Assembly: GCF_039614715.1 (NCBI RefSeq)
Contig: NZ_CP154857.1
Coordinates: 3,596,001 to 3,660,000, forward strand
Direction: 5' to 3'
Length of the DNA stretch: 64,000 bases
Source of the DNA: Microbacterium sp. AZCO
GTDB lineage: Bacteria; Actinomycetota; Actinomycetes; Actinomycetales; Microbacteriaceae
The notes under the pieces are model-generated. The model was not told the origin of the DNA and made no database searches. It saw only the letters and a program-made list of their open reading frames with translations. Positions 35,643-44,548 of this stretch are shown one piece after another. Made by a program: the position numbers and the translations under genes. Within the stretch, counting starts at the first letter, position 1. Every line of letters begins with the position of its first letter.

Positions 35643-35777
35643 TCAGCCGAACAGCAGGGCGAGGACCGTGGCGCCGCCGCCGACGAGGATGAGGCTGATG
35701 ATGACGACCCACGCCGTGACCTTCACGCGGCGCTGCCGCGCATCCTGGAACCCGGCGTACTCTTCCTCGTCGACCAT
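35643..35777 (-). CDS. 44-residue single-helix membrane protein
   Basis: Reads MVDEEEYAGFQDARQRRVKV followed by one hydrophobic helix (TAWVVIISLILVGGGATVLALL) and FG. It has acidic and then basic residues before the helix, so the N-terminus is probably cytoplasmic. The ATG follows TAAACT by exactly 6 nt, and that hexamer includes the purL stop codon. Short, but the codon use, charge pattern and promoter support a real gene. Function unknown. Confidence 0.6.
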   Translation of the reverse strand: MVDEEEYAGFQDARQRRVKVTAWVVIISLILVGGGATVLALLFG

Positions 35778-35783
35778 GGGCAC

Positions 35784-35789
35784 AGTTTA
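35784..35789 (-). promoter_or_regulatory. -10 hexamer of the 44-aa gene, overlapping the purL stop
   Basis: TAAACT on the minus strand, 6 nt before the ATG at 35777; its first three bases are the purL TAA. Confidence 0.4.
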
Positions 35790-38147
35790 GGCCGAGGGTC
35801 CGCGGGTGCCGGCAGGCTCGGCGACCGTCGCGCCGAAGACGGCGGGAAGCGTCGCGCTCGAGAGCCCGCGCAGCTCGGCGACGGGCACCGTGAAGAGGTC
35901 CTGCACCTCGAGCGCCGCCTCGCCGTCGGCCGCGACGTCGGTCACGCCGATGCGCAGCACCGGGTAGCCGCGGCCCTCGCACAGCCCGCGGAACTTCACG
36001 TCGTCCTCGCGCGGGACGCTGACGATGACGCGGCCCGTCGACTCCGAGAAGAGGGCGGTCGCGGCATCCACTCCGTCGCGCTCCATGAGCTCCGTGAGCC
36101 ACACACGCGCGCCGACGCCGAAGCGCAGGACGCCTTCGGCGAGAGCCTGCGCGAGGCCACCCGACGACAGGTCGTGCGCGCTCGACACGAGCGACTGGAG
36201 CGAGGCCGCGTGCAGCAGCTCGGCGAGCCGCTTCTCGTTCCCGAGGTCGACCGCCGGCGGACGACCGCCGAGGTGTCCGTGGACCGTCCCGGCCCACGCC
36301 GAGCCGCTCAGCTCGGTGGCGGTGACACCGAGGAGGTAGATGTTCTCGCCCTCGTCCTGCCAGCCCGAGGGGATGCGGCGCGCGACGTCGTCGATGATGC
36401 CGAGCACGCCGACGACCGGCGTCGGGAAGATCGGCACGTCGCCCGTCTGGTTGTAGAAGCTCACGTTGCCGCCCGTGACGGGGATGCCGAGTTCGAGGCA
36501 TCCATCCGACAGCCCGTCGACGGCCTGGGAGAACTGCCACATGACCTCGGGGTTCTCCGGGGAGCCGAAGTTGAGGCAGTCGGTGACGGCGGTGGGGATC
36601 GCACCCGTCACGGCGACGTTGCGGTACGCCTCGGCGAGCGCCAGCTTCGCGCCCTGGTACGGGTCGAGCTGGCAGAAGCGGCCGTTGCAGTCCGTCGCGA
36701 TCGCGAAGCCGAGGCCGGAGTTCTCGTCGACGCGCACCATGCCGGCGTCGTCGGGGAACGACAGGGCCGTGTTGCCCATGACGTAGCGGTCGTACTGGTT
36801 GGTCACCCAGTCGACGTCCGCCAGGTTGGGGCTCGCGACGAGCTGCGTGAACTGGTCGCGCAGCGTGTCGGGGTCGTTCGAGCGCGGCAGCGCCGAGGCC
36901 GAGTCGTCGTGCAGGGCGTCGATCCAGGTCGGGTAAGCGACCGGGCGCTCGTAGACCGGGCCGTCGACCGCGACGGTCGAGGGGTCTACGTCGACGATCT
37001 GCTCGCCGTGCCAGAAGATCTGGAGGCGGCCGTCACCCGTGACCTCGCCGAGGACGCTCGTCTCGACGTCCCACTTGCCGACGACCGCGAGGAAGGCATC
37101 CAGCTTCTCGGGCGCGACGATGGCCATCATGCGCTCCTGGCTCTCGCTCATGAGGATCTCCTCGGGCGTGAGCGAGGGGTCGCGCAGCAGCACCTTCTCG
37201 AGGTCGACGCGCATGCCCGAGCCGCCGTTGGCGGCGAGCTCCGACGTCGCGCACGAGATACCGGCGGCGCCGAGGTCCTGGATCGCCTCGACGAGCTCGC
37301 CGCCGTACAGCTCGAGGCAGCACTCGATGAGCACCTTCTCGGCGAACGGGTCGCCGACCTGCACGGCGGGGCGCTTCGTGGGGCCGCCCTCCGAGAAGGT
37401 GTCGGAGGCGAGGATGGATGCTCCGCCGATGCCGTCGCCGCCCGTGCGGGCTCCGAACAGCACCACCTTGTTGCCGGCGCCGGTGGCGTTGGCGAGCTTG
37501 AGGTCCTCGTGGCGCAGCACGCCGACCGCGAGCGCGTTGACGAGTGGGTTGCCCTGGTAGACGGCGTCGAAGACCGTCTCACCGCCGATGTTCGGAAGGC
37601 CGAGGCAGTTGCCGTAGAACGAGATGCCGCTGACGACGCCGTGGACGACGCGCGCCGTGTCGGGGTCGTCGATGGCGCCGAAGCGCAGCTGGTCCATGAC
37701 CGCGACGGGACGCGCGCCCATCGAGATGATGTCGCGCACGATGCCGCCGACGCCGGTCGCGGCCCCCTGGAACGGCTCGATGTAGCTCGGGTGGTTGTGC
37801 GACTCGACCTTGAAGGTGACGGCCCAGCCCTCCCCGATGTCGACGACGCCGGCGTTCTGGCCCATGCCGACCATGAGCCGTTCCTTCATCTCGTCGGAGA
37901 CCTTCTCGCCGAACTTGCGGAGGTAGATCTTCGACGACTTGTAGGAGCAGTGCTCCGACCACATCACCGAGTACATCGCCAGCTCGCCGCTCGTCGGCCG
38001 CCGGCCGAGGATGCTCTTGATCTGCTCGTACTCGTCGGGCTTGAGACCCAGCGCCGCGAAGGGCTGCTCCTTCTCGGGAGTCGCCTCCGCGTTCTCTACG
38101 GTGTCGGCGGCAGGGCGCGCGGGCGAGGACGAAGTGGGGGTGGTCAT
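35787..38147 (-). CDS. purL: Phosphoribosylformylglycinamidine synthase subunit PurL
   Basis: 786 residues, the small-type PurL that works with separate PurQ and PurS, which are not in the window. It makes FGAM from FGAR with ATP and ammonia, step 4 of purine synthesis. [33 protein letters not shown] and [20 protein letters not shown] are family signatures, including the catalytic His and the ATP-binding region. The C-terminal half repeats the AIR-synthase-like fold ([21 protein letters not shown]). Transcribed away from arsR; a TAGACT hexamer lies about 40 nt upstream. Confidence 0.97.
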   Translation of the reverse strand: MTTPTSSSPARPAADTVENAEATPEKEQPFAALGLKPDEYEQIKSILGRRPTSGELAMYSVMWSEHCSYKSSKIYLRKFGEKVSDEMKERLMVGMGQNAGVVDIGEGWAVTFKVESHNHPSYIEPFQGAATGVGGIVRDIISMGARPVAVMDQLRFGAIDDPDTARVVHGVVSGISFYGNCLGLPNIGGETVFDAVYQGNPLVNALAVGVLRHEDLKLANATGAGNKVVLFGARTGGDGIGGASILASDTFSEGGPTKRPAVQVGDPFAEKVLIECCLELYGGELVEAIQDLGAAGISCATSELAANGGSGMRVDLEKVLLRDPSLTPEEILMSESQERMMAIVAPEKLDAFLAVVGKWDVETSVLGEVTGDGRLQIFWHGEQIVDVDPSTVAVDGPVYERPVAYPTWIDALHDDSASALPRSNDPDTLRDQFTQLVASPNLADVDWVTNQYDRYVMGNTALSFPDDAGMVRVDENSGLGFAIATDCNGRFCQLDPYQGAKLALAEAYRNVAVTGAIPTAVTDCLNFGSPENPEVMWQFSQAVDGLSDGCLELGIPVTGGNVSFYNQTGDVPIFPTPVVGVLGIIDDVARRIPSGWQDEGENIYLLGVTATELSGSAWAGTVHGHLGGRPPAVDLGNEKRLAELLHAASLQSLVSSAHDLSSGGLAQALAEGVLRFGVGARVWLTELMERDGVDAATALFSESTGRVIVSVPREDDVKFRGLCEGRGYPVLRIGVTDVAADGEAALEVQDLFTVPVAELRGLSSATLPAVFGATVAEPAGTRGPSA

Positions 38148-38186
38148 GCGGCTGAGCTCCAGGAATCGCGGGCGCCGGACCGTCCC

Positions 38187-38192
38187 AGTCTA
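38187..38192 (-). promoter_or_regulatory. Candidate -10 of purL
   Basis: TAGACT on the minus strand, 39 nt before the purL ATG; GGAG in the leader can serve as ribosome site. Confidence 0.35.
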
Positions 38193-38224
38193 ATCGGGGT
38201 CTTGACGCCTCCCATCGGCAGCGA

Positions 38225-38230
38225 TAACGT
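38225..38230 (+). promoter_or_regulatory. -10 hexamer of the arsR-type gene (leaderless)
   Basis: TAACGT, 8 nt before the ATG at 38239. Confidence 0.45.
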
Positions 38231-38248
38231 ACAACCAAATGGTTGTAC
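38229..38248. promoter_or_regulatory. ArsR operator that contains the gene start codon
   Basis: GTACAACCA AA TGGTTGTAC, perfect 9-bp arms. The ATG at 38239-38241 is inside the palindrome, so repressor binding would block both the transcription start and the first codons. The ACAACC-GGTTGT core is the form expected for ArsR/SdpR-type repressors. Confidence 0.75.
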
Positions 38249-38628
38249 ATACGGAGCTCGAAGACGATGAGATCGACCGGATCTTCCACGCGCTCGCCGC
38301 GGCGACGCGTCGCGACATCCTGCGTCGCACGATCGAGCGCGAGCAGTCGGTCTCGGCACTCGCGGGCGACTACGACATGTCGTTCGCGGCCGTGCAGAAG
38401 CACGTCGCAGTGCTCGAGGCCGCCGGTCTCGTCGTCAAGCGGGCCGAAGGGCGCGAGCGCCTCGTCCGGGCGGATCCTGCCGTGATCGCCCGAGCCCGCA
38501 CCCTGCTCGACCGCTTCGAGGCGATGTGGCGCGCCCGCGTCGACCGCCTCGACGCGCTGCTCGCCGAGGATCCCCTCGACGAGGCATCCACCGAGACACC
38601 CACCGAAGAATCGACCGAAGGAGAGTGA
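38239..38628 (+). CDS. ArsR/SmtB-like winged-helix regulator
   Basis: 129 residues. The winged helix-turn-helix reads IFHALAAATRRDILRRTIEREQSVSALAGDYDMSFAAVQKHVAVLEAAGLVVKRAEGRERLV. No cysteine cluster for metal binding is present, so it belongs to the non-metal (SdpR-like) group usually paired with SRPBCC/AHSA1 proteins. The start codon lies in the operator and only 8 nt after the -10, so the mRNA is leaderless. It is separated by 1 bp from its SRPBCC partner. Confidence 0.9.
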   Translation: MVVHTELEDDEIDRIFHALAAATRRDILRRTIEREQSVSALAGDYDMSFAAVQKHVAVLEAAGLVVKRAEGRERLVRADPAVIARARTLLDRFEAMWRARVDRLDALLAEDPLDEASTETPTEESTEGE

Positions 38629-38629
38629 C

Positions 38630-39613
38630 ATGCCTGTCACCGACGTCACGACCGACCCCGAAGCGCTCACCATGACGCTCACCGCCGAGTTCCCGGCATC
38701 CGTCGATCGCCTCTGGAAGGCGTTCACCGATCCCGCGCAGCTCGAGCGGTTCTGGGGCCCTCCCGGCTGGCCCGCGACGTTCCCGCGCTTCGACTTCGAG
38801 GTCGGCGGCCGTGCGGACTACTACATGACCAGCCCCAAGGGCGAGAAGGCCGGCGGAGCGTGGGAGTTCCTCGAGATCGACGAGCCGCGCGGGTTCACCG
38901 TGCTCGATTCGTTCGTCGACGCCGAGGGCAGGCCTGCCGAGGGGATGCCGACGATGCGCGTCGTGTTCGCGTTCGAGCCGACCGAGACGGGGTCGAAGCT
39001 CGTCAACACGTCGTACTTCACGTCGGCCGAGGCGCTCGAGCAGGTCGTCGCGATGGGCGGCGTCGAGGGCTCCACGATGGCGTTCAATCAGCTCGACCGC
39101 GTGCTGCAGAGCCTCCGCGAGTATGCGCAGGGCAAGGGCACGCGGACCGAGATCCTCGACGACACGCACGTGCGCATCACCCGCCTCGTCGAGGGTCCGC
39201 TCGACCTCGTGTGGCGCGCGCACCAGGAGCCCGAGCTCCTGCAGCAGTGGCTCCTCGGCCCGGACGGATGGCGGATGTCGGTGTGCGAGGTCGACCCGAG
39301 CGTCGGCGGGAAGTACCGCTACGCGTGGGAGCCGCTCGAGGGCACCGAGGGCCAGTCCTTCGGCTTCGACGGCGAGACGCTCCTCTCCGAGGCGCCGCGC
39401 CGGGCGGTGACGACCGAGCACATGACGGGCACCGACTTCCCCTCGACGCTCAACGACTTGAACCTCGAGGAGGAGGACGGCGCGACCCTCATCACGCTCC
39501 TCATCGAGTACCCCGACAAGGACACGCGCGACATGGTGCTCGCGACCGGCATGACCGACGGCATGGAGGCGAGCTACGGGCGTCTCGAGGGGGTTCTCGA
39601 GCGCGTCGGCTGA
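38630..39613 (+). CDS. SRPBCC family protein with two AHSA1-like domains
   Basis: 327 residues, ATG preceded by GAAGGAGAG. Two START-like domains in tandem: the first at residues about 12-155 (FPASVDRLWKAFTDPAQLERFWGPPG), the second at about 165-325 (LVEGPLDLVWRAHQEPELLQQWLLGPDGW). Such domains bind hydrophobic ligands. With an ArsR-type repressor as operon partner the pair probably senses or handles a hydrophobic small molecule; the ligand is unknown. Two fused domains are roughly twice the usual size. Confidence 0.9.
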   Translation: MPVTDVTTDPEALTMTLTAEFPASVDRLWKAFTDPAQLERFWGPPGWPATFPRFDFEVGGRADYYMTSPKGEKAGGAWEFLEIDEPRGFTVLDSFVDAEGRPAEGMPTMRVVFAFEPTETGSKLVNTSYFTSAEALEQVVAMGGVEGSTMAFNQLDRVLQSLREYAQGKGTRTEILDDTHVRITRLVEGPLDLVWRAHQEPELLQQWLLGPDGWRMSVCEVDPSVGGKYRYAWEPLEGTEGQSFGFDGETLLSEAPRRAVTTEHMTGTDFPSTLNDLNLEEEDGATLITLLIEYPDKDTRDMVLATGMTDGMEASYGRLEGVLERVG

Positions 39614-39626
39614 CATCCCGCCGCGG

Positions 39627-39655
39627 GGGCCCGGTCCTGGCGGGCCGGGCCCTTA
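39627..39655 (+). terminator. Hairpin between the SRPBCC gene and terC
   Basis: GGGCCCGG (39627-39634) pairs with CCGGGCCC (39645-39652), followed by TTA, directly before the terC -10. Confidence 0.5.
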
Positions 39656-39659
39656 GCAT
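39654..39659 (+). promoter_or_regulatory. -10 hexamer of terC (leaderless)
   Basis: TAGCAT, 6 nt before the GTG at 39666. Confidence 0.5.
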
Positions 39660-39665
39660 GGCGGT

Positions 39666-40568
39666 GTGGACTTCTCCCTCGCCCTGACTCCCGAGAACAT
39701 CGCCGTCTTCCTGACGCTGTTCGTGCTGGAGCTCGTGCTCGGCATCGACAACGTCATCTTCATCTCCGTGCTCGCCTCGAAGCTGCCCAAGGAGCTGCAG
39801 GCCAGGGCGCGGAACCTCGGACTGACGCTCGCGATGATCATCCGCGTCATCCTGGTGTTCTTCGCCGGGTGGATCATCACGCTCACCGAGCCGGTGATCA
39901 CGCTCTTCGGCATCGACTTCTCGTGGAAGGACATCATCCTCATCGCGGGTGGTCTCTTCCTCGTCTACAAGGCCGTCACCGAGATCCACCACAAGCTCGA
40001 GGGGATCGAGGAGGGCGATCACGCTTCCGACGACGCCAAGCCCGTGACCTTCCTCTCGGTCATCCTGCAGATCCTGCTGCTCGACATCGTCTTCTCGCTG
40101 GACTCCGTCATCACGGCCGTCGGAATGACCTCGAACATGGCGATCATCGTGTCGGTCGTCATCCTGTCGTTCGGCATCATGCTCTTCGCGTCGCGGTTCA
40201 TCTTCGCGTTCGTCAACAAGCACCCCACGGTGAAGATGCTCGCGCTGTCGTTTCTCATGCTCATCGGCGCCTTCCTCATCGCCGAGGGCTTCCACATCCA
40301 CGTCGAGAAGGCCGTGATCTACGGGTCGATGGCGTTCGCCGTGCTCGTCGAGGTGCTCAACCTCGCGGTCGCGCGCAACAAGGCGCGTCGCGAGAACAAG
40401 AAGCGCGCGACCGTGCAGCTGCTGCCGTCGTACCCGCAGATCGACGAGTCGGTCGCCGTCGGCGCCGCCCTCTCCAAGGCGCCCGGCTCGGGCGCGGTGG
40501 GCCTCTCGGCCAAGCCCGTCGAAGGCGAGGTCGACCCCGACTCCGAGGGCCGCGCCGGCCTCGGCTGA
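39666..40568 (+). CDS. TerC family integral membrane protein
   Basis: 300 residues, GTG start. About seven to eight helices; the paired motifs LELVLGIDNVIF (residues about 22-33) and LLDIVFSLDSVITAVG (about 140) carry acidic residues placed within the membrane, the hallmark of TerC/Alx proteins. Members export metals such as Mn2+ and aid metallation of exported proteins; tellurite resistance is not implied by this gene alone. The C-terminal about 55 residues are hydrophilic. No yybP-ykoY Mn riboswitch is possible here because the mRNA appears leaderless. Confidence 0.9.
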   Translation: MDFSLALTPENIAVFLTLFVLELVLGIDNVIFISVLASKLPKELQARARNLGLTLAMIIRVILVFFAGWIITLTEPVITLFGIDFSWKDIILIAGGLFLVYKAVTEIHHKLEGIEEGDHASDDAKPVTFLSVILQILLLDIVFSLDSVITAVGMTSNMAIIVSVVILSFGIMLFASRFIFAFVNKHPTVKMLALSFLMLIGAFLIAEGFHIHVEKAVIYGSMAFAVLVEVLNLAVARNKARRENKKRATVQLLPSYPQIDESVAVGAALSKAPGSGAVGLSAKPVEGEVDPDSEGRAGLG

Positions 40569-40569
40569 G

Positions 40570-40594
40570 CCCCGTCCGGAGCTCGCGGACGGGG
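40570..40594. terminator. Bidirectional hairpin between terC and kdpE
   Basis: CCCCGTCCG (40570-40578) pairs with CGGACGGGG (40586-40594) with a 7-nt loop between two convergent genes; no T tract. Confidence 0.55.
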
Positions 40595-40615
40595 GTGCGG
40601 TCGTGCCCGGCGCCG

Positions 40616-41293
40616 TCAGGGGTCGAGGACGAGGCGGTAGCCCATGCCCGACTCGGTCAGGAGGTGGGCGGGCCGGGCCGGATCGGCCTCGAGCTTCTTG
40701 CGCAGCTGCGACATGTAGAGCCGGAGGTACCCCGTGTCGCTCACCTGATCGGTGCCCCAGATGTCCTTGAGGAGCGTCTGCCGCGTCACGAGAGCGCCGG
40801 GGTTGCGGGCGAGGAACTCGAGCATGCGCCACTCGGTCGGAGTCAGGTGGACGCGAGCGCCGGCACGCGTGACGGACTTCGTCGAGAGGTCGATCGCGAT
40901 GTCGCCGAACGATACGAGCGGCTCGCCGCCGGTCGCGCCCGCTCGTCGTGAGAGCGCCCGCAGACGGGCGAGGAGCTCGTCGATCTGGAACGGCTTCGTG
41001 ACATAGTCGTCCGCTCCCGCGTCGAGGGCTTCGACCTTGTCGGCCGACCCCGTGCGTCCCGACACGACGATGATGGGCACCGCGGTCCAGCCGCGCAGCG
41101 CCTCGATGACCGCGACGCCGTCGAGGCGCGGCATCCCGAGATCCAGCAGCACGATATCGGGATGCGTCTGTGCCGCCAGCGCGATCGCGGCGGCGCCGTC
41201 GGGCGCGGCGACGACGTCGTAGCCGTGGGCCGCGAGGGTTATGCGCAAGGCACGGACGAGCTGCGGGTCGTCGTCGGCGACGAGGACCTTCAC
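40616..41293 (-). CDS. kdpE: Response regulator KdpE
   Basis: 225 residues. Receiver domain with the acidic pocket VADDDP and phosphoacceptor Asp51 (IVLLDLGMP), Lys in VTKPFQ, then an OmpR/PhoB winged helix from about residue 125 (VHLTPTEWRMLEFLARNPG...GYRL). It activates kdpFABC when K+ is limiting. Its ATG overlaps the kdpD stop by 4 nt. It lies directly beside the kdp structural genes. Confidence 0.94.
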   Translation of the reverse strand: MKVLVADDDPQLVRALRITLAAHGYDVVAAPDGAAAIALAAQTHPDIVLLDLGMPRLDGVAVIEALRGWTAVPIIVVSGRTGSADKVEALDAGADDYVTKPFQIDELLARLRALSRRAGATGGEPLVSFGDIAIDLSTKSVTRAGARVHLTPTEWRMLEFLARNPGALVTRQTLLKDIWGTDQVSDTGYLRLYMSQLRKKLEADPARPAHLLTESGMGYRLVLDP

Positions 41294-43881
41294 GAGCGGG
41301 GCCTCCGTTCGGCGGCGGGGTCCGGGGCGGGTTCCGAGACGGGTTCCGAGACGGGATCCGAGGCCTGCCCCGCGGCGGGTCCCGAGGCGGGGTCCGCGAC
41401 GGGCAGCTCGATGACCATGGTCAAGCCTCCGCCCGGGGTGTCCTCGGGGGTGAGCGTACCGCCCATTCCCTCCGTGAAGCCCTTCGAGAGCGCGAGGCCC
41501 AGCCCGAGGCCGGCCGTGTTGTCGGTGTCGCCGAGGCGCTGGAACGGCGCGAAGATCTCGGGCTGGCGCTCGGCCGCGACACCGGGCCCGTGATCGACGA
41601 CGCGCAGCTGTGCGACCCCGCCGAGCCGGCTCGTGGCGATCCGCACGCGCGAGGCGTCGGGCGAGTGCCGGTCGGCGTTCGCGAGCACGTTCACGAGCAC
41701 GCGCTGGAGCAGCACGCCGTCGGCACGGACCGGCGGAAGCTCGGGGTCGAGGGCGAGCTCGACGCGGTCGGGTCCGAGGCCGAGCTCGTCGATCGCCATC
41801 AGGACCGCACCCACCGTGTCGACGGGTGCGAGCGAGACCGCGAGGACGCCGGCCTGCACGCGGCTGACGTCGAGCAGATCGGTGACGAGCGTCGACAGCG
41901 TCGCAAGGCTCTCGTCGGCCGTCGCGAGCAGCTCGGCCCGGTCATCGGCCGAGAGTCCGGAGCCCGCCGCCCGAAGACCGCCGACGGCGGCGACTGCGGC
42001 GGCGAGCGGACGCCGGAGGTCGTGGCTCACGGCGGAGAGCAGCGCGCTGCGCACCTGGTCGGTCTCGGCGAGGGCGTCGACCTCTCGCGCGGCCAGAGTG
42101 AGGTCGCCGTGCTCGAGGGCCGCCTCGAGCTGGGCGACGATGACGTCGAGAAGGCGTCGCTCCGACGCATCCAGCTCCCCGCCGTGAAGCTCGAGCGTCG
42201 CACGAGGAGCGGCAGGATCGCCCACCGTGAGCCGGATGTGCCGGGCGTCGGGCACGGGCTCGCCGTCCGTGGCGAGCACCGTGCCGTCGGCGGCGACGAG
42301 GCGCACCCCCGTCATTCGGAAGGCCTCCCGGGTGCGGCTCACGAGCGCCGGGACGGCGCTCTCGCCGCTGAGCACGCTGCCCGCGACGGTCGCGAGCAGC
42401 TCGGACTCGGAGGCGGCGCGCTGCGCCACGCGGGTGCGTCGGGCGGCCTGGTCGACGATCCAGCTGACGAGGATCGCGATGACGACGTAGAGCACGAGCG
42501 ACAGGGCGTGCTCGGGGTCGGCGATCGTCACGGTGAACAGCGGATCGACGAAGAGGAAGTCGAGGGTGAGGCCGGAGAGGACCGCGGCGAAGAGCGCCGG
42601 CCAGATGCCGCCGATGAGCGCCACGATCACGACGAGCAGCTGGTAGGCGAGCACATCCGCGGTGATCGACGCGTCGCCCGAGAAGGCGTAGAGGAACCAG
42701 GAGAGGAGGGGACCGAACACGAGGGCGACGACGAAGCCCAGCACGCGCCGCCTGACGCTGAGCGCGCCGCCCGTCACGCGCGGCAGGCGCGCGCGCCCGC
42801 CGGCTGCCGCGTGGGTGACGATGTGCACGTCGATGTCGCCCGATTCCCGCACGACGGTCGCGCCGATGCCCGGCCCCGACAGCGCGGCGGCGAGGCGACC
42901 CCGCCGGCTGACTCCGATCACGAGCTGCGTCGCATTGACCGACCGCGCGAAGTCGACGAGTGCACGCGGCACGTCCTCGCCGACGACCTGGTGATAGGTG
43001 CCGCCGAGCGACTCGACGAGTGTGCGCTGCTCGGCGAGGGCTCCCGGAGTCGCCGACCGGAGTCCATCCTGGCTCGACACGTGCAGCGCGAGGAGCTCGC
43101 CCCCCGCCGACCGCGCCGCGATCCGCGCGCCGCGGCGGATGAGCGTCTCGCCCTCGGGGCCTCCCGTCAGAGCCACGACGACCCGCTCCCGGGCCTGCCA
43201 GGTGCCATGGATGCCGTGCTCGGCGCGGTAGAGCTTCAGCGCACTGTCGACCTCGTCGGCGAGCCACAGGAGGGCCAGCTCGCGGAGGGCCGTGAGGTTG
43301 CCGAGGCGGAAGTAGTTCGACAGGGCCGCGTCGATGCGCTCGGCGGGGTAGACGAAGCCGGCCGAGAGCCGGTCGCGGAGCGACTGAGGGGCGAGGTCGA
43401 CGACCTCGACCTGATCGGCGCCTCGCACGACGGCATCCGGAACCGTCTCGCGCTGCGCGATGCCCGTGATCTGCTCGACCACGTCGTTGAGCGACTCGAT
43501 GTGCTGCACGTTGACCGTCGTGATGACGTCGATGCCGTCGTCGAGCAGCTCCTGGACGTCCTGCCAGCGCTTGGCGTTGCGCGAGCCGGGGGCATTCGTG
43601 TGGGCGAGCTCGTCGACGAGCGCGATCGCGGGATGCCGCTCCTTGACCGCGTCGACGTCGAGCTCGTCGAGCTCGACGTCTCGATGGCGCAGGGTGCGCC
43701 GCGGCACGACCGGCAGCCCGTCGAGGAGCGCGGCGGTCGCGGCGCGGCCGTGCGTCTCGACGATGCCGACGACGACGTCGCGGCCGTCGGCGAGCAGGCG
43801 GCGCCCCTCCTCGAGCATCTCGTACGTCTTCCCGACGCCGGGAGCGGCGCCGAGCAGCACCCGGAGCCTGCCGCGCTTCAT
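41290..43881 (-). CDS. kdpD: Sensor histidine kinase KdpD
   Basis: 863 residues. It has the N-terminal KdpD/Usp ATP-binding region with GAAPGVGKTYEML Walker loop, VDELAHTNAPGSR and DVITTVNVQHIESLND, then a universal-stress-like segment. Four helices (residues about 375-485) follow, then a GAF-like part and the kinase core with His620 in SAVSHDLRRPLAA. It phosphorylates KdpE in response to K+ limitation. The C-terminal 30 residues are low complexity (SDPVSEPVSEP), encoded by 12-bp tandem repeats absent from usual KdpD. ATG 6 nt after TAGGGT, so kdpDE has its own leaderless promoter separate from kdpFABC. Confidence 0.95.
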   Translation of the reverse strand: MKRGRLRVLLGAAPGVGKTYEMLEEGRRLLADGRDVVVGIVETHGRAATAALLDGLPVVPRRTLRHRDVELDELDVDAVKERHPAIALVDELAHTNAPGSRNAKRWQDVQELLDDGIDVITTVNVQHIESLNDVVEQITGIAQRETVPDAVVRGADQVEVVDLAPQSLRDRLSAGFVYPAERIDAALSNYFRLGNLTALRELALLWLADEVDSALKLYRAEHGIHGTWQARERVVVALTGGPEGETLIRRGARIAARSAGGELLALHVSSQDGLRSATPGALAEQRTLVESLGGTYHQVVGEDVPRALVDFARSVNATQLVIGVSRRGRLAAALSGPGIGATVVRESGDIDVHIVTHAAAGGRARLPRVTGGALSVRRRVLGFVVALVFGPLLSWFLYAFSGDASITADVLAYQLLVVIVALIGGIWPALFAAVLSGLTLDFLFVDPLFTVTIADPEHALSLVLYVVIAILVSWIVDQAARRTRVAQRAASESELLATVAGSVLSGESAVPALVSRTREAFRMTGVRLVAADGTVLATDGEPVPDARHIRLTVGDPAAPRATLELHGGELDASERRLLDVIVAQLEAALEHGDLTLAAREVDALAETDQVRSALLSAVSHDLRRPLAAAVAAVGGLRAAGSGLSADDRAELLATADESLATLSTLVTDLLDVSRVQAGVLAVSLAPVDTVGAVLMAIDELGLGPDRVELALDPELPPVRADGVLLQRVLVNVLANADRHSPDASRVRIATSRLGGVAQLRVVDHGPGVAAERQPEIFAPFQRLGDTDNTAGLGLGLALSKGFTEGMGGTLTPEDTPGGGLTMVIELPVADPASGPAAGQASDPVSEPVSEPAPDPAAERRPRS
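41316..41401. repeat. Short GC-rich tandem repeats encoding the KdpD tail
   Basis: Repeated units like CGGGTTCCGAGA (about 12 bp), some perfect, encode the Ser/Glu/Asp-Pro C-terminus of KdpD. The composition is like the repeats in kdpB (45289-45362). Confidence 0.6.
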
Positions 43882-43887
43882 GCCCTC

Positions 43888-43893
43888 ACCCTA
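43888..43893 (-). promoter_or_regulatory. -10 hexamer of kdpDE (leaderless)
   Basis: TAGGGT on the minus strand, 6 nt before the kdpD ATG, in the 33-bp gap after kdpC. Confidence 0.5.
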
Positions 43894-43914
43894 GGCCTGC
43901 GTCCTCGGCCCGGC

Positions 43915-44526
43915 TCACCGAGCGAGCGCGTCGAGCGCGAGATTGAGCTCGAGCACGTTGACGCGGGGCTCGCCCAGATAGCCGAGGTCGCGCTGCTGGA
44001 TGTGCTGCTCGACGAGTGCGCGCACCTCCGCCTCCGCGATGCCGCGGACCTCGGCGACGCGCGGCACCTGCAGGAGCGCGTAGGCGGGGCTGATGTGAGG
44101 GTCGAGGCCCGACCCCGACGCGGTGACGGCGTCGGCGGGGATGTTGTCGACGGCGACACCGTCGAGCTTCGAGATCGCGGCCTGGCGCTCCGTGATGGCC
44201 GAGATGAGGTCTTGGTTCTCGGGACCCTGGTTGGAGCCGCTCGAGGCCCCGCCGTCGTACCCGTCTCCGGCGGCCGAGGGTCGCGACTGGAAGTACTCGG
44301 GGAGGGGCGCACCCTCAGCGTCGGTGAACGACTGCCCGATGAGGGTGCTGCCGACCACCTGGCCGCGGGAGTCGGTGACGGTCGAGCCGTTCGCCTGCCA
44401 CGGGAGGACGAGCTGGCCGATGCCGGTGATGAGCAGCGTGTAGCCGACGCCGAGCACGAGGGTGAGGACGAGCATCGTGCGGACGGCGACGCCGGTGGTG
44501 CGCAGTGTGGTTCGTGCGGTGGACAT
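43915..44526 (-). CDS. kdpC: K+-transporting ATPase subunit KdpC
   Basis: 203 residues. One N-terminal helix (MLVLTLVLGVGYTLLITGI), then the periplasmic-side domain with GSTLIGQSF, FQSRPSAAGDGYDGGASSGSNQGP and ASGSGLDPHISPAYA, all conserved in KdpC. It raises the K+ affinity of the complex and stabilises KdpA-KdpB. 22 bp after kdpB. Confidence 0.95.
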   Translation of the reverse strand: MSTARTTLRTTGVAVRTMLVLTLVLGVGYTLLITGIGQLVLPWQANGSTVTDSRGQVVGSTLIGQSFTDAEGAPLPEYFQSRPSAAGDGYDGGASSGSNQGPENQDLISAITERQAAISKLDGVAVDNIPADAVTASGSGLDPHISPAYALLQVPRVAEVRGIAEAEVRALVEQHIQQRDLGYLGEPRVNVLELNLALDALAR

Positions 44527-44548
44527 GTGCGGGTCTCCTTGGCCGGGC

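Noticed and set aside
39666..40568. Tellurite-resistance operon
   Set aside because: Only a TerC-family gene is present; no terD/terE/terZ genes, so metal homeostasis is the better general reading.
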